Source of the DNA: Tetracentron sinense
Lineage: Eukaryota > Streptophyta > Magnoliopsida > Trochodendrales > Trochodendraceae
Direction: 5' to 3'
DNA: 64,000 bases
Assembly: GCA_015143295.1 (NCBI GenBank)
Contig: CM026568.1
Location: 38,138,441-38,202,440 of the forward strand
Position 1 is the first letter of the stretch, and every line of letters begins with the position of its first letter. A program made the translations under genes and the position numbers. This document shows positions 23,199 through 31,650 of this stretch, piece after piece. Under the pieces are notes generated by a model. The model ran no database searches and was not told the origin of the DNA. It was given only the letters and a program-made list of their open reading frames with translations.

Positions 23199-25363
23199 AG
23201 TGTGTGTGTGTGTGTGAGAACGGACGCGCAATTATATACTTAATATTTATTAAGTTTAAATGCTAGTATAATATAATATAAAACATAATAATTATGTTAT
23301 TTAATTATTATTTATTTAGTTTAAACATAATAGGCATGTGGGATATAGTTGAGGGGTCCTTTATTGGATTGGCTTTGTGTTTGGCCTACTTCAAAAGGCT
23401 GCTTAGTGCTTATTCTCCATCCATTCACCAAACAAGCTTTCGAATCTTATTTCAGAATTAGGTCAATGGCGTATCTAGCAGCAGCTCCAGTAGCACTAGT
23501 CTAAGCTTACCGCCCGAGAGACCAGTTTTCTTTTAAAGCCCACAGACTTAAGTTGACAGTCAATAATTCAGCTGCAAACTTTTTGGTTACATATCACAAC
23601 TTAACATTTAAGCATTGTTAAACGCTACCTTAATGACTCAAATAAGGAAATATTTTTAGGTTCAGATTCCATCATCATCTAACAAGATTGTCAGTGAAAT
23701 TCAACCTGTCTAAGAGGGACCACATCCATGCAGATTTTAACTGGACAAAGCCATCCATATTACAGGTAATCAGTTTCAAGTTTCAACCAGAAAATTTGAG
23801 ATTCCATCATTTATATTCATCAGTTTATAGATTTAAATTCATAACAATGTCCATTATCTAAATGTTAAAAGCAAATCACCACCTTCTTTACAGCTTATGT
23901 AACATGACTACATGAGCCTCCTTGATATGTAAATCGCAAGCTTAAACCATTAGTTTGAGAAAAAGATCCACAAATTTCTATGATTTTTAATCGATCCTTG
24001 TAGTTATCGTTAATTTAGTAAATTTTGTGTTCACCCAAGTATTTCTTTTTTGTTTTTGACTTTCTATAATCCCAATCCAGTTTGCCAGTCGGACCAATCA
24101 GATGACTCTGGTCAGTTTAGTCTCTAAGAAAGTGGTCAATTTTTTTATTCACCTCAATAATGATAGTGCAGAATTGTTAAAATTACTGGCATCCTTTGCG
24201 TTAAATGCTTTATGAACCCGTAATTAGAACACCTAGAAGACACTCTTTAACATCCAACCACTACAAAACGCCGAGCATCATTATAAGTGAAACCTTGAGG
24301 CCAACTGGCAGGGGCTGCTACACCATGGTAGAAACAATGAGTCTAAAAGGAACAACAAATACGAAACTATTGATAACTGGAACAAAATCCAGCAGAATTA
24401 GTGCATCACAAATGAACACAGTAACAAACATTAGCAGAATAGCAGCTACTGATTTATGATTGAGAAGGTTTTATGTAATTCTTTGACTTCATCTTTTATT
24501 TTCCAACAAACCAACCGCATAGTAGAGATAAAGCCATGACAAGCATAATCATAAATACTTAAAGGAACCTAAAACTCCAAAGACAAAACTGTCCATCAGA
24601 TAACAGCCAGAGCTTTAGTAAGTAAGCTGCAGTTGAGCATTCTATTGGAAATCATCTCTCCCGCATAACATTCAGTAATTCAGCTGTAGCTGAGCATTAC
24701 TATGCTTCCCCATCGTTACAGCCTACGGGTGTATCTATTAATCTTTTTCCTTTTTCCTTTTATGCAAGTGCCTTATGAAACCGCTGTTGCAGAGTGGAGA
24801 GACAAAATGGCACTCCACGAATATAATCAACAAAGGAATTATTTTTACTCCTTTTTATTTCCTCCATTATGAGAATGTTACGATCCTAAGTGATAAATAC
24901 CTAGATTGCACCCTTTCTCATCAGTCCGGGCTTTTGGGATCGATGGTTGCGTCTAGGTACGTATCAGAGAAGTCTTTAAAATTTTCATCAAAATAATGAA
25001 ATTCTAATTTATAGTTGGAAACTAAAAGAGAAGCAAACTGACCTCGGTTGCACCCAAGTTTTCTATTACAGGTATCTTATTTCCTGTGACAAAAAATAAA
25101 AATAAAAATGCAAATGTTTGTAAGGTTTCCGTGAAAATAAATAACAGACGAGAAACCCTAGCGGTGTCTTTCACGTATGAAGCATTAGTAAGATAAACCG
25201 AAATACAAATACTCTCGCCAAAGCAACTGATAGATACATAGACGTGCAAAAAAATTAGGGTTCCAGAGGGGGGGCGGTTACCTCGAAGATCTAACTCTCG
25301 CTCTCTAATGGCGTTGAAGAAATGAGGGCTTTTCCAAATCAAGTCCGCTGTTAGCCTCACCAT
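65..25363 (-). CDS. U2A': U2 snRNP protein A' (U2A'), C-terminus beyond left edge
   Basis: This is a leucine-rich-repeat protein of the U2 small nuclear ribonucleoprotein. In the family it pairs with U2B'' on U2 snRNA stem-loop IV and acts in branch-site recognition in the nucleus. Four exons on the minus strand join in frame: 25363-25282, 25083-25043, 494-365 and 270-65, giving 153 codons. All visible donors begin GT and all acceptors end AG. The start [13 protein letters not shown] is the conserved plant U2A' N-terminus, followed by [16 protein letters not shown], the LRR stretch with [24 protein letters not shown] and LLDNNITKK, and the LRR cap with YRLYVIHKL. Plant U2A' is about 250 residues, so roughly 95 C-terminal residues lie beyond position 65, where a GT donor is visible. 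Introns are 198, 24,548 and 94 bp. Exon reading frames are clean, so the gene is probably functional despite the giant intron 2. Confidence 0.93.
365..494 (-). CDS. U2A': U2A' exon 3
   Basis: The exon encodes [19 protein letters not shown] through ITRINPNIG plus one base. It starts after a CAG acceptor (497-495) and ends before a GTGAG donor (364-360). Its upstream partner, exon 2, is 24.5 kb away on the same strand. Confidence 0.92.
495..1019. other. Intronic sequence, nothing recognised
   Basis: This is AT-rich intron sequence next to U2A' exon 3. I see no repeat ends, coding homology or RNA gene here. Confidence 0.4.
1020..1562 (+). mobile_element. LTR 'E' copy 1 with degenerate primer-binding site
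   Basis: The sequence is homologous, same strand, to 5935-6038 plus 9655-10079. Shared blocks include the TATA region CTATATAAGAGCAC, a run of short AGTTGA/GATTCC words, and the end GGGCCACATCA (GGGCCGCGTCA in copy 2). Directly after the LTR end at 1546 comes TTGGTACTAGAGCAGG (1548 on), a decayed form of the initiator-methionine tRNA primer site TTGGTATCAGAGC. This copy therefore looks like a 5' LTR with the start of an internal region, broken at 1709 by a transposon. The left boundary is not resolved. Confidence 0.55.
1709..2951 (-). mobile_element. Mutator-like element M1 with CGATAT-word termini
   Basis: The element starts AAGGTTCTAAATGTCGATAT and ends in the inverted counterpart ...GATTTTTTGAACCTTA. 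Its termini are packed with TCGATAT/CGATATATCG words. The flanks are 9-bp near-duplicates, CTCTTAAGC (1700-1708) and CTCCTAAGT (2952-2960), 7 of 9 matching, as expected for an old Mutator-superfamily insertion. The interior (about 2380-2760) read on the minus strand matches the interiors of M6 (44040-44350) and M7 (46560-46880). It has no transposase reading frame, so it is non-autonomous. Orientation is set relative to M6 and M7. Confidence 0.72.
3051..3511. mobile_element. Mutator-like element M2 with GGCGTGAGGC-word termini
   Basis: It begins AATGTTTTAAAATGTGAAGG and ends CGCTTTTTAAAACACTG, an imperfect inverted repeat. The subterminal parts (3068-3112 and 3400-3500) are made of GAGGCGTAAGCCTC-like words. 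The flanks are GATCATTTC (3042-3050) and GATCATTCT (3512-3520), 7 of 9 matching in place. No coding capacity. It sits in a degraded LINE that resumes on the right. Confidence 0.7.
4100..5350 (+). mobile_element. LTR-like insertion 'F', boundaries unresolved
   Basis: The block interrupts the 3' end of a LINE. It has a promoter-like TATA box (CTATAAATAGAAAAGC, about 4474) preceded by GATCGATCGC words at 4275-4380. It ends with the block CTGTGGTTTGACACCCCTAC (from about 5283), typical of the 3' end of plant Ty3-type LTRs. TTAAATTGT occurs at both probable edges (about 4090 and 5345). I could not fix exact TG and CA ends. Confidence 0.45.
6090..6370. repeat. CCCTAGG-rich degenerate array
   Basis: Repeated CCCTAGGT, AACCCTAG and CTAACCCTAGG words cover this stretch of the solo LTR. 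It resembles an interstitial telomere-like array (plant telomere unit CCCTAAA) but the spacing is irregular and the core is the palindrome CCTAGG. I read it as LTR-internal word amplification, not a telomere relic. Confidence 0.6.
8700..8940. mobile_element. Mutator-like element M3 with GTAACG-word termini
   Basis: A 241-bp element lies between identical 9-bp direct repeats ACCCTAACC (8691-8699 and 8941-8949). It starts AAGGTTCAAAAAAACGG and ends in the inverted form CGTTTTTTAAAACCATG. Nearly all the rest is CCGTTACGTAACGG-type words on both sides of a short AT-rich centre. It is nested in the 6039-9654 solo LTR and so is younger than it. No coding capacity. Confidence 0.85.
8955..9195. repeat. 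CCTACCGGGCC tandem array
   Basis: GGCCTACCGGGCC-like units recur at irregular intervals of roughly 20-40 bp inside the solo LTR. The incidental open frame across it is not a gene. Confidence 0.6.
10100..13400 (+). mobile_element. Degenerate LINE (L1) ORF2, endonuclease to RT
   Basis: [13 protein letters not shown] at about 10107 is the usual start of the plant L1 endonuclease. A later segment has [15 protein letters not shown] (about 10400-10445). Around 11160-11200 lies [18 protein letters not shown]. At 11393-11405 plus 11726-11800 comes the pre-RT segment EMPFQEE...[13 protein letters not shown]. About 12280-12390 encodes SPRGLRQGD-like and [13 protein letters not shown] sequence from the RT domain. 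Stops and frameshifts are frequent. A 312-bp insertion at 11414-11725 splits it. Confidence 0.75.
11414..11725. mobile_element. 312-bp non-autonomous insertion in the LINE
   Basis: CCTTCCAAG (11405-11413) and GCTTCCAAG (11726-11734) flank the insert, 8 of 9 matching. Removing the insert and one copy restores a continuous LINE peptide (EMPF-QEE...), so the boundaries are well supported. The ends ACAGTAGTTCGAAAA and (inverted) ATAGTAACAAAAT are weakly similar. A 9-bp duplication suggests a Mutator-like element. No coding capacity. Confidence 0.65.
13492..14174 (-). mobile_element. Non-autonomous PIF/Harbinger element H1
   Basis: It begins GGGCTCGTTTGGTAGATC and ends CCAAATGGCACC, flanked by TAA (13489-13491 and 14175-14177), the superfamily's target choice. 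Its left 300 bp matches the left part of the larger Harbinger element H2 at 27797. A short minus-strand LINE tail (poly-T at about 13822-13830, then GATTGGTAATAG) lies inside it. No transposase remains. Confidence 0.7.
14415..15068 (+). mobile_element. Solo LTR (654 bp), target duplication ATAAG
   Basis: TGATGAAGACGGGCCTG starts and CTCCGTACTACATCA ends the element. ATAAG flanks it at 14410-14414 and 15069-15073. A TATA-like CTATAAATAGAAGACC lies at about 14809, followed by a pyrimidine-rich leader. Numerous TCTAGAA/AGTCAA words occupy the U3 part. It splits the C-terminal zinc-finger part of the minus-strand LINE. Confidence 0.82.
17143..19929 (+). mobile_element. Solo LTR (2.8 kb), target duplication CTTTC
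   Basis: The LTR starts TGTAACGACCCAGAATTTTC and ends GGTTCGAGGCGTCACA, with CTTTC at 17138-17142 and 19930-19934. Collapsing it restores the LINE peptide [11 protein letters not shown]. The length and the TGTAACGACCC start resemble long LTRs of Ty3-type chromoviruses; that family assignment is inference. TATATATAAGGACC at about 17869 may be its TATA box. A tandem array lies at about 18600-19250. Open frames inside are incidental. Confidence 0.88.
18600..19250. repeat. Degenerate tandem array in the solo LTR
   Basis: Units containing GGGGTTCCTC, a GACTGATA-like segment and GTCAGGAGATGTCGG recur at roughly 60-130 bp spacing with substitutions. They belong to the LTR; no coding function is evident. 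Confidence 0.6.
20441..21165 (+). mobile_element. 5'-truncated LINE, zinc finger to poly(A)
   Basis: The plus strand encodes [12 protein letters not shown] (about 20508), [17 protein letters not shown] (from about 20639) and [16 protein letters not shown] (about 20820), the C-terminal part of plant L1 ORF2. It ends in a 3' UTR and an A-rich tail after GATTATCAATC (about 21138-21165). It lies head-to-head with the minus-strand LINE ending near 20440. Confidence 0.72.
21448..21632. mobile_element. Mutator-like mini-element M4 with CGCCTAGG words
   Basis: The 185-bp element has ends AGTGTAGTTAAAATG and (inverted) ATGTAGTTAAAGCG. Both halves carry TCGCCTAG, GCCTAGGC and similar words. Flanks CCCTAAACC (21439-21447) and CTTTAAACC (21633-21641) match at 7 of 9. 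The same word family forms the ends of M5 at 43521-45620. Confidence 0.68.
21640..22130 (+). mobile_element. LINE ORF2 C-terminal scrap
   Basis: About 21880-21935 encodes [16 protein letters not shown] with TAG replacing a conserved Trp codon, matching the plant L1 C-terminal signature. Too decayed to bound precisely. Confidence 0.5.
22131..23140. other. Intronic sequence with CT runs, no gene seen
   Basis: The stretch contains two short (CT)n runs (about 22488-22502 and 22600-22612) sitting in locally similar sequence (ACACxGACTCTxCAAAA), so a roughly 110-bp imperfect duplication is present. I recognise no other element or gene. Confidence 0.4.
23141..23216. repeat. (TG)n microsatellite, 76 bp
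   Basis: A run of TG dinucleotides is interrupted once near 23198. The minus-strand frame of His-Thr repeats across it is not a gene. Confidence 0.97.
23220..25020. other. Intron 2 sequence near exon 2, nothing firm
   Basis: This 1.8-kb stretch upstream (in genomic order) of U2A' exon 2 has no transposon ends, coding homology or RNA gene that I can support. A 17-bp motif AGCTGCAGTTGAGCATT recurs imperfectly about 55 bp apart at 24625-24690. Confidence 0.4.
25043..25363 (-). CDS. U2A': U2A' exons 1 and 2
   Basis: Exon 1 (25363-25282) encodes [16 protein letters not shown] through ELDLR plus one base and is followed by donor GTAACC. Exon 2 (25083-25043) follows a CAG acceptor and encodes [14 protein letters not shown], then donor GTCAGT. 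Exon 2 ends in phase 0, matching the phase-0 start of exon 3 at 494. I chose the start because it matches the conserved N-terminus of the family. Confidence 0.93.
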
Positions 25364-25560
25364 CTCGCTCTTTCTCTGCTAGAGTCGGGGCTGAGAATGC
25401 AGCAGCGTAGCGTAGCGTAGCGTAGCGTTGCTGCTATTCCATTTCCGCCCGCCGAACTTCAAATAGGGTGGGTAGTCGTACGGTATCAGTGTTCGAGTGA
25501 TGTGCTTGCGTCACGCGGACTCATGGCCCGGCCCGGCCCGGCCCGGCCTAGACAGAACAA
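25364..25560 (-). promoter_or_regulatory. Presumed U2A' promoter and 5' UTR
   Basis: The region immediately upstream of the U2A' start is pyrimidine-rich (GAGAAAGAGCGAGATGG on the coding strand). It contains five AGCGT pentamers (25404-25428) and about five GGCCC pentamers (25525-25548). The whole block is GC-rich compared with its surroundings. No TATA box is obvious, as is common for housekeeping plant genes. Assignment is by position. Confidence 0.5.
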
Positions 25561-25734
25561 CCCACGGTCATCTTATCGAGGTGATTTTTGAAGGGTGGTG
25601 GTGGCACACTGGCACCCATGATAAGGGGGCAACATAGGCCAATAACAATTGATCAACCCATTGATAGGGCCCAAGTATCAGACACACACTAAATTCCTTA
25701 CTTTTATGTCATTTCGCCCCCTTTTTTTTTTCTT

Positions 25735-25880
25735 TTTTTTTTTTTTTGGGAAAATAATAATTCATTAAAGGTGCTCAAAAACAGACGGAGGGCTCCGTGA
25801 GGCCAAAATTCTCCGGCAAGTCCCGGGAGATAGATACTTAGTACAGTAGTCTTCTAAGTAGATTCATTTCGGCCCTAGAT
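25735..25880 (-). mobile_element. Short LINE 3' tail
   Basis: A poly-T run at about 25728-25747 followed by GGGAAAATAATAATTCATTA is the reverse complement of a typical plant LINE 3' UTR and poly(A). Heavily 5'-truncated. Confidence 0.45.
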
Positions 25881-25884
25881 CAAC

Positions 25885-26625
25885 TTAATTTTTGGTTAGG
25901 GGAGTGGTGCGAGCAATGAACGCAATTGTGTTCTGGTTCATATGGAAGAACCACAATGAAAATGTCTTCTATAATATTTTTCTGTCACTAACTCTTCATA
26001 GAGCTTCTTGTTTAATATGATAAAAGTGCCTCACCCTCACATCCAAGCCCAACTCCTGAACTTGAATCCCCTATTAGTGGAGTGGATTACTACTCCCCAA
26101 AGTTGGATTAATATAAACTGCGAAGGGTCTTTCGATCCATCCTCTTGCAAAGCAATACTCTGTATAGTAGCTCGCAACTTCCACGATCGAATAGTTGTTG
26201 AACTTACTAAGAAAGTTGTTGGTAGCAGTAGTAGAGACTCTGAAGCTCTGGCAGCAAAATCTGTCATCCATATGGCCATATTTGTGGAGTGGTCGTGTAT
26301 TTTGGTGGAAAGTGTTTATTAAAGCTTAATAGCCTCCTTTAATCAGCAATCTGATGTTGTCCACTGGGACATTAGGAGTATAGCCGAGGATATCTTTGTC
26401 TCTTAGTTACAGTGTCTCGTGTGTTTCCTTCAGATATGTTCCTAGGTCAACCAATGGTATGGCTCAAAATCTTGCAACCCAATATGTTAGAGCTCATTTT
26501 CTCATCCTGTATCTTCAGTTTTGTCTAGTTCGCGCTCAAGTCCTTCTTGGGACCTCCCTTCTAATCGGTCTAAGGCATCTTTATAATTGAAATACTTTTT
26601 GAGTCACCCAAAAAAATTGTGAGGT
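25885..26625 (+). mobile_element. LINE 3' fragment with RNase H domain
   Basis: About 25927-25968 encodes VFWFIWKNHNENVF. After a gap, 26095-26400 encodes WININCEGSFD, then VARNFHDRIVVEL and an EALAAKSVI segment, matching the plant RVT_3 (RNase H-like) domain found at the 3' end of some L1 LINEs. It ends in GTCACCCAAAAAAA at about 26600-26615. Stops are present. Confidence 0.65.
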
Positions 26626-27101
26626 TCTTAAGAAAAATAAAAATAATCTATGATAAGTACAAACAATTCGTTTCAATCAAAGAAATAGTTGACAAAGGTT
26701 CTATGTGTTATCTCTCATCACCAATAAGACAATTTTGAATTTAGGGTGGATCTATGACTTTGTGGTCGAAACATGTTTTTCAATGGAATCAATATTCAAG
26801 CAGATCAAGAGGTATGTAAATTTATTATTTAAAACTCATATAATATTTTTCCTTATGCATGATGATCTTATAGACATTATAGTGAAATTTCATGCAGTTT
26901 TTGCCTCCCTTTTTATTACATGTCCTCTTTAAGTCCTTGCAAAATTAAACCATAATAAAAATCCTAATCCAAAACCCTAACTCTTACACCATAGTAAATT
27001 AGACCATAGCATTAAACCACAACTAAATTAAACCCTATTTTTGTTTAATAAATGTTCATTTTTCAAGTCTTTATCCAAACTTTGCACTTAAAGGTCGGGC
27101 C
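26626..27101. other. Intergenic sequence, nothing recognised
   Basis: AT-rich sequence with AAACC(C)TAA-type words around 26945-27030. No gene or transposon boundary seen. Confidence 0.35.
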
Positions 27102-27539
27102 TACCACGCCCCGAAATCCATATACACAATATAACCTATATTTGTATAGGTTTCCGAAGCGTAAACCTAGGACAAAACTCAAAAGTGAATGCATTTTATC
27201 AACATATAAAATCATTTCAGATGTATACATGATGAGCATACTATAAAGTGTTTAAACAGACAATAAAGTGCAACTATGTTCTCAAAAAGATTATTCCCTA
27301 CAATCACTCACACTCAAAAAATGATAAAGAAATATTCTTCTATGCTCTCAACTCCTCAAGAGCTTCTATAAACCTTTAGATATCTCCTGAAAAGGTCAAC
27401 ATAACAAGGGTGAACACAGAGATCAGCAAATGAACGCGCATAACACATACAACACATGCAATCATATGTCATTATTATATTTTACTCAATATGCAATTTA
27501 ATGACAATGCAAGTCAATTCATTTTCTTCATTTAAATTT

Positions 27540-27740
27540 CTTGGTTCACATCCGGTGGTCCTCGACAACACCTCTTGGATCACACATCTAATCCCCTATG
27601 GCGGCCTTTAGTAATGCCTCACGGTACGATTTTGGGATTGCACACCTGTACCTATAGTTAGCGGCCCCCGGCAACACCTCAAAGGCCAAGGATGGCACAC
27701 ACACTTGTACCTCTAGTTGGCGGCCCCTGGCAACATCTCA
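27540..27740. repeat. Short imperfect tandem repeats, GGCAACACCTC
   Basis: About four units share GGTGGTCCTCGACAACACCTC/GGCGGCCCCxGGCAACACCTC-type cores at 55-65-bp spacing. They lie within LTR 'A'. Confidence 0.6.
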
Positions 27741-27796
27741 AGGCCAAGGGTGAAATCATACATCGTACACTTCAGGTTAAGTCACCTATAATCTAA

Positions 27797-29922
27797 GGGT
27801 TCGTTTGGTAGATCTTCTCTAATCTTATCTATTTCTGAGAAATCTAGTCAAACTAGATTAATGACAAAAATATTTATAAGAAATAGATCTGTAGACAGTA
27901 AAATTGTTTGGCAGCGCACAACAATATACAAAGCTTTATTGTAAAATTATGTTTGGTAACATCGTTTTATTGCATCTTATTGCAGGGGCAGTTGATGTCA
28001 TTTCTAAAAATATAGATTTTCATTGGGTACCTAAATCCACTCTCATATGAACACATGAGTTGCTGAAAATTTGGTCCCATAATCTATGATATTCATAAAT
28101 TCAAGTACTTTAACCCAAGAAAATCATGAATATTACATGCCATTTGAATGTCAACACCAATGTAAAAAAAAAAAAAACATCTTCATGCATTTATATATAG
28201 GACATCCGTGATTGCATTCCTAACTTCATCAATCTTCATATATGCACCTAAATCCGTATCTATGTTGATTGGTTCACTCTTATCCTGACCAAAATCATCA
28301 GCATCCAATTCTATGTTTTCATTCTCGTACAATGCAATTAACTTGTCTGCAATGGCTTCTTTTTTTATGAAGTTGTGCACTGTCATTGCTGCAACAACTA
28401 TATTTCTTTGTACAAGGAATAAGTAAGGAAGCATCCTCTTCAAAAATTTGAAACGAGCCTTCAATAACCTGACAGTTCGCTCAATCACATTTGTTTTCTC
28501 CTACACCACGACTCCACCATTAATATTGTTATGGTCGACATACAGTGATGATGATTAGGGGTTGTTGTGATCTGGATGAATGAGTGTAAGGGGTTGTAAC
28601 AAGTTGTGTCAACATGTACGAGATTGTGTGATGTGAGGGAGAAGGCAATTTGAAATAACAAACATAAAGATGGTTTGATGTTTATGACATATATACATTG
28701 TAATGCAACTAACAAATGTAATTTTCTATATTCCAATTACTCTATATTCATTCACCAATCACAAATAAATAGGCATGTGCAATTGGACTACTAACCAACA
28801 AAGCTCATTCTATATTTTTGGGAAGCTGCAATCCAATGCCCCAACCATTTTGGTTAAGACTAGTGCAATAGACACCAACTATTTTTTAACATGTCCATGT
28901 TTGCTTTCTAACAGTGCCAACCATTTGGACCCCTGTTTTCTTTCTAACAGTGAGCGATTGCTTTCTAACAGAGACCAATTATTAATATTGTAAGCTATCA
29001 AGTTGGGGAAGTTAACTAACATAGTTTTGTTGTGTGAGTTACATATCTGTTGGTGTAAGGGAAAAAAGAAATAGAGAAAAATCATGGGACAATGGGTGGG
29101 CTGCAAAGAGGAAGAGAAAATATGCTATTATTACAAATTGAGAGTGGAAGGAAAAAATATATCAATAGCAAGGTGAATTCAACAACCTTCTCATCAAGTT
29201 AGATGTTAATACAAGCTTTTGTCCTCCAAGCCAAAACAACTAACCATAAATCAGTCACTTTAGTTCAAGTAACACAAATGAAAAAAGGGGGAATCTCAAA
29301 AGACGATGATAGTAACCAGAATACCACTGCCGTATTCCAAATCCAAGAAAAAGAGATCATCTCCACAATATTTCTAGACAGAAAAACGATATCATAGAGT
29401 AGCAAATTATAATCAAAATTAAATCCAAAAGAGTGTAGAAAACAAACCTTGACGAAAATTTGTAAGCTTGAAGAAGAAGAAGAGAATCACCAAAAGAAAC
29501 TGAGATAGAATGGAGAGTTTCAAGACCTACTCCTTCCTCTTAAAGTCCACTGTAAAACTCTACTTTAAGGGTTTGGGGTAAACCAGCAAACCGAGGGAGT
29601 ACAAAAGCCTCATACAAGAAGAAGACGACTCTCTAGGATTTTGATGTGACTGATATGGAGCTGGAATAATGCAAAATATAAAGGGTAATAGAGTAAAAAA
29701 ATGCCTGAAAACAGGAGTCCCGTCTTCTACCCGTAGTAGACAAGTATGTCTTTTTTTAAAATCCTCATAAACTTGAAATTTTATTTTAGACACTAAATGT
29801 CTTTTTGTCCTTTTTTTAAAAAGAATCAGACACATTACCAAACACTCTAATTTATTAAAATATCTACTCGCAATAGACAATAAGACAAAAAGACCCAAAA
29901 TTTAGACATCCCAAATGGGGTC
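27797..29922 (-). mobile_element. PIF/Harbinger element H2 (2.1 kb, decayed)
   Basis: GGGTTCGTTTGGTAGATC starts and CCCAAATGGGGTC ends the element. TAA flanks it at 27794-27796 and 29923-29925. A minus-strand transposase C-terminus lies inside. The left 300 bp matches H1 at 13492. At 2.1 kb it is shorter than autonomous members and lacks most of the DDE domain and the Myb-like ORF. Confidence 0.78.
28183..28488 (-). pseudogene. Harbinger transposase C-terminal fragment (DDE_Tnp_4 type)
   Basis: The product begins MIERTVRLLKARFKFLKRM and continues LVQRNIVVAAMTVHNFIKKE, followed by an acidic tail. This is the conserved C-terminal signature of HARBI1-like transposases (ERTFG-x-LK-RF..., VHNF). 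Only about 100 of the usual 350-450 residues are intact; the catalytic DDE triad region is lost. It lies on the minus strand of H2. Confidence 0.75.
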
Positions 29923-30284
29923 TAATTGTTATAATTGTGTAGAAGAAATAAAGGCGTTATATCTTTCCCGCTATGATGTCTCATACCACATATAGTAAGA
30001 CCGATCTAACTGAAGTTATTATCCAAGTCATATTCTTCCCGTTATAGCATCATATATCACCATAGCAAGACTAATCTAACAAAGCTAGGTAAAGTCTACA
30101 TATTTTAAGTAATTCACTCAAGCATGCACATCAAAAGTGTAGAGACCTGAACTTTCTTTCATGACATTAATGTAAGTAGTAAGGATAGATTAGTCTTTGT
30201 TGTGTAATTATATAGGTTTAATTAAAACTAAATTGTGTGGGGTTTCTAAAATGCATAAGAGGTTAAGAGGGAGTGAAAGACAGA

Positions 30285-30510
30285 GCATGAGATCGATCAC
30301 ACTCAATCAAAAAGGGGAAAAAAGGCTTTGTGTGGATTGCGATAGATCAGCTCCAGGTGCGATAGATCACACCGGGAGCTGCGATCGATCGCAAACAGTG
30401 GAAATATGGCAGAAGCTTTTGGGTCCCTGTGTGACAGATCGCCATCAGGTGCGATAGATCGCAGTGTTGTGCGATCGATCGCAGGTGGTGTGAGATCGAT
30501 CGCAGTCGCA
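30285..30510 (+). promoter_or_regulatory. GATCGATCGC word cluster upstream of an LTR TATA box
   Basis: GCGATCGATCGCA, GCGATAGATCGCAG and GAGATCGATCGCAG variants recur here, ending about 45 bp before the TATA box of LTR 'D'. The same word cluster precedes TATA boxes in LTR 'F' (4275-4380) and LTR 'B' (38165-38360, minus strand). Position suggests a U3 enhancer; that role is inferred. Confidence 0.5.
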
Positions 30511-31479
30511 CCCTTTTTTTAAACAGTTACGGATTTGGGGTTTTAAACCCCTAGGCTATAAATAGAGATTATATTTTGAGGGTTTTAGTATTCTAAACAA
30601 TTTCTAACATAATTTGGCAAAGGAGAAGAGGAAACCTAGGGTTTTGAGGGAGAAATTTATTGGAGAAGAATGAGATAGCTTAGAAATTGCAAGAAAAGCT
30701 TGGAGACCTTCCTCAAATCTTCTTGGGTGCGATTCGGATCCAATGGAATGATCCCTAAGGTCGATAAACTCTCTAACTCAACCCTATTACTGATGTTTTG
30801 TGAATATTAATATAATATAAATGATAGAAATAGAGATTTGATATGTTTTCCCAATTACGTATGGATTAAGCTTATTAGAGATGGAAATGAGTTTTATACT
30901 ATGGATGGAATGTATGAAGGATCTGAAATACTATGGAGGATGAGATGAATGTATGGATGTGGATTATGTTTGGGTTGGATGGATGGATTATGGTGTAGTG
31001 GAATGTTAAAAATGGGAAATGGCAAAGCATCCATAATTAACACACTCAAGATGTTTGTTGAAATGCTTAAGAATGATGAATGCTTGTATGATGCTATTGA
31101 TTATTAAGAAACTAAGTTAAATGGATATCATTGTTTGTCATGATAAATTATGCCATATTTACTTATATGGTGATGGTATTCAGGTAGGCCAAATCTTAGC
31201 GGGAAGTTTTCTAAACCAGGAATTCTCTAACCATTCGGTATGAGATGTTATGGTGGAGTTTCCATGGTGGGAGATCGGAACCTAAGGGATAACTCATTTG
31301 AATTTCAATCATGACACTCAAGCACACATTCACTTGCATGATAAGTATTTAAGTCTCATGAGTTCACTTGTCTCACAAGCATGTATGCATTGGACACAAA
31401 CATATTGCAAAGCATTGGACACAAGCAGATTATGAATTATGCTATGAAAGAATGATCCTCAGTTACGAACACACCACTG

Positions 31480-31650
31480 TATGCATTGCCACGACTATGT
31501 TACCAAAACACTATGAATTATATGTTGCCGGGATAAAACCCTATAATTATGCGTTGTTGGGCAAACACACTATAAATTATGCATTGACGGGACAAATACA
31601 CTATGAATTATGCATTGACGGGACAAACATACTATAAATTATGCATGTAT
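31480..31650. repeat. Short tandem repeat in LTR 'D'
   Basis: Units of about 40 bp with AACACACTATAAATTATGCAT-like cores and a GACGGGACAAA linker recur about four times. Confidence 0.6.

Larger units (their letters stand above)
495..25042 (-). other. Giant intron 2 of U2A' (24,548 bp)
   Basis: The donor GTCAGT at 25042 and the CAG acceptor ending at 495 bound the intron, and exons 2 and 3 join in phase 0 into the conserved protein sequence. The interior holds no competing host exons that I can recognise. It is filled with LINE pieces on both strands, four bounded LTR insertions, Mutator-like elements, a Harbinger element and a long TG microsatellite. Confidence 0.88.

Noticed and set aside
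22914-23231. Minus-strand frame with a His-Thr repeat
   Set aside because: Produced by the TG microsatellite.
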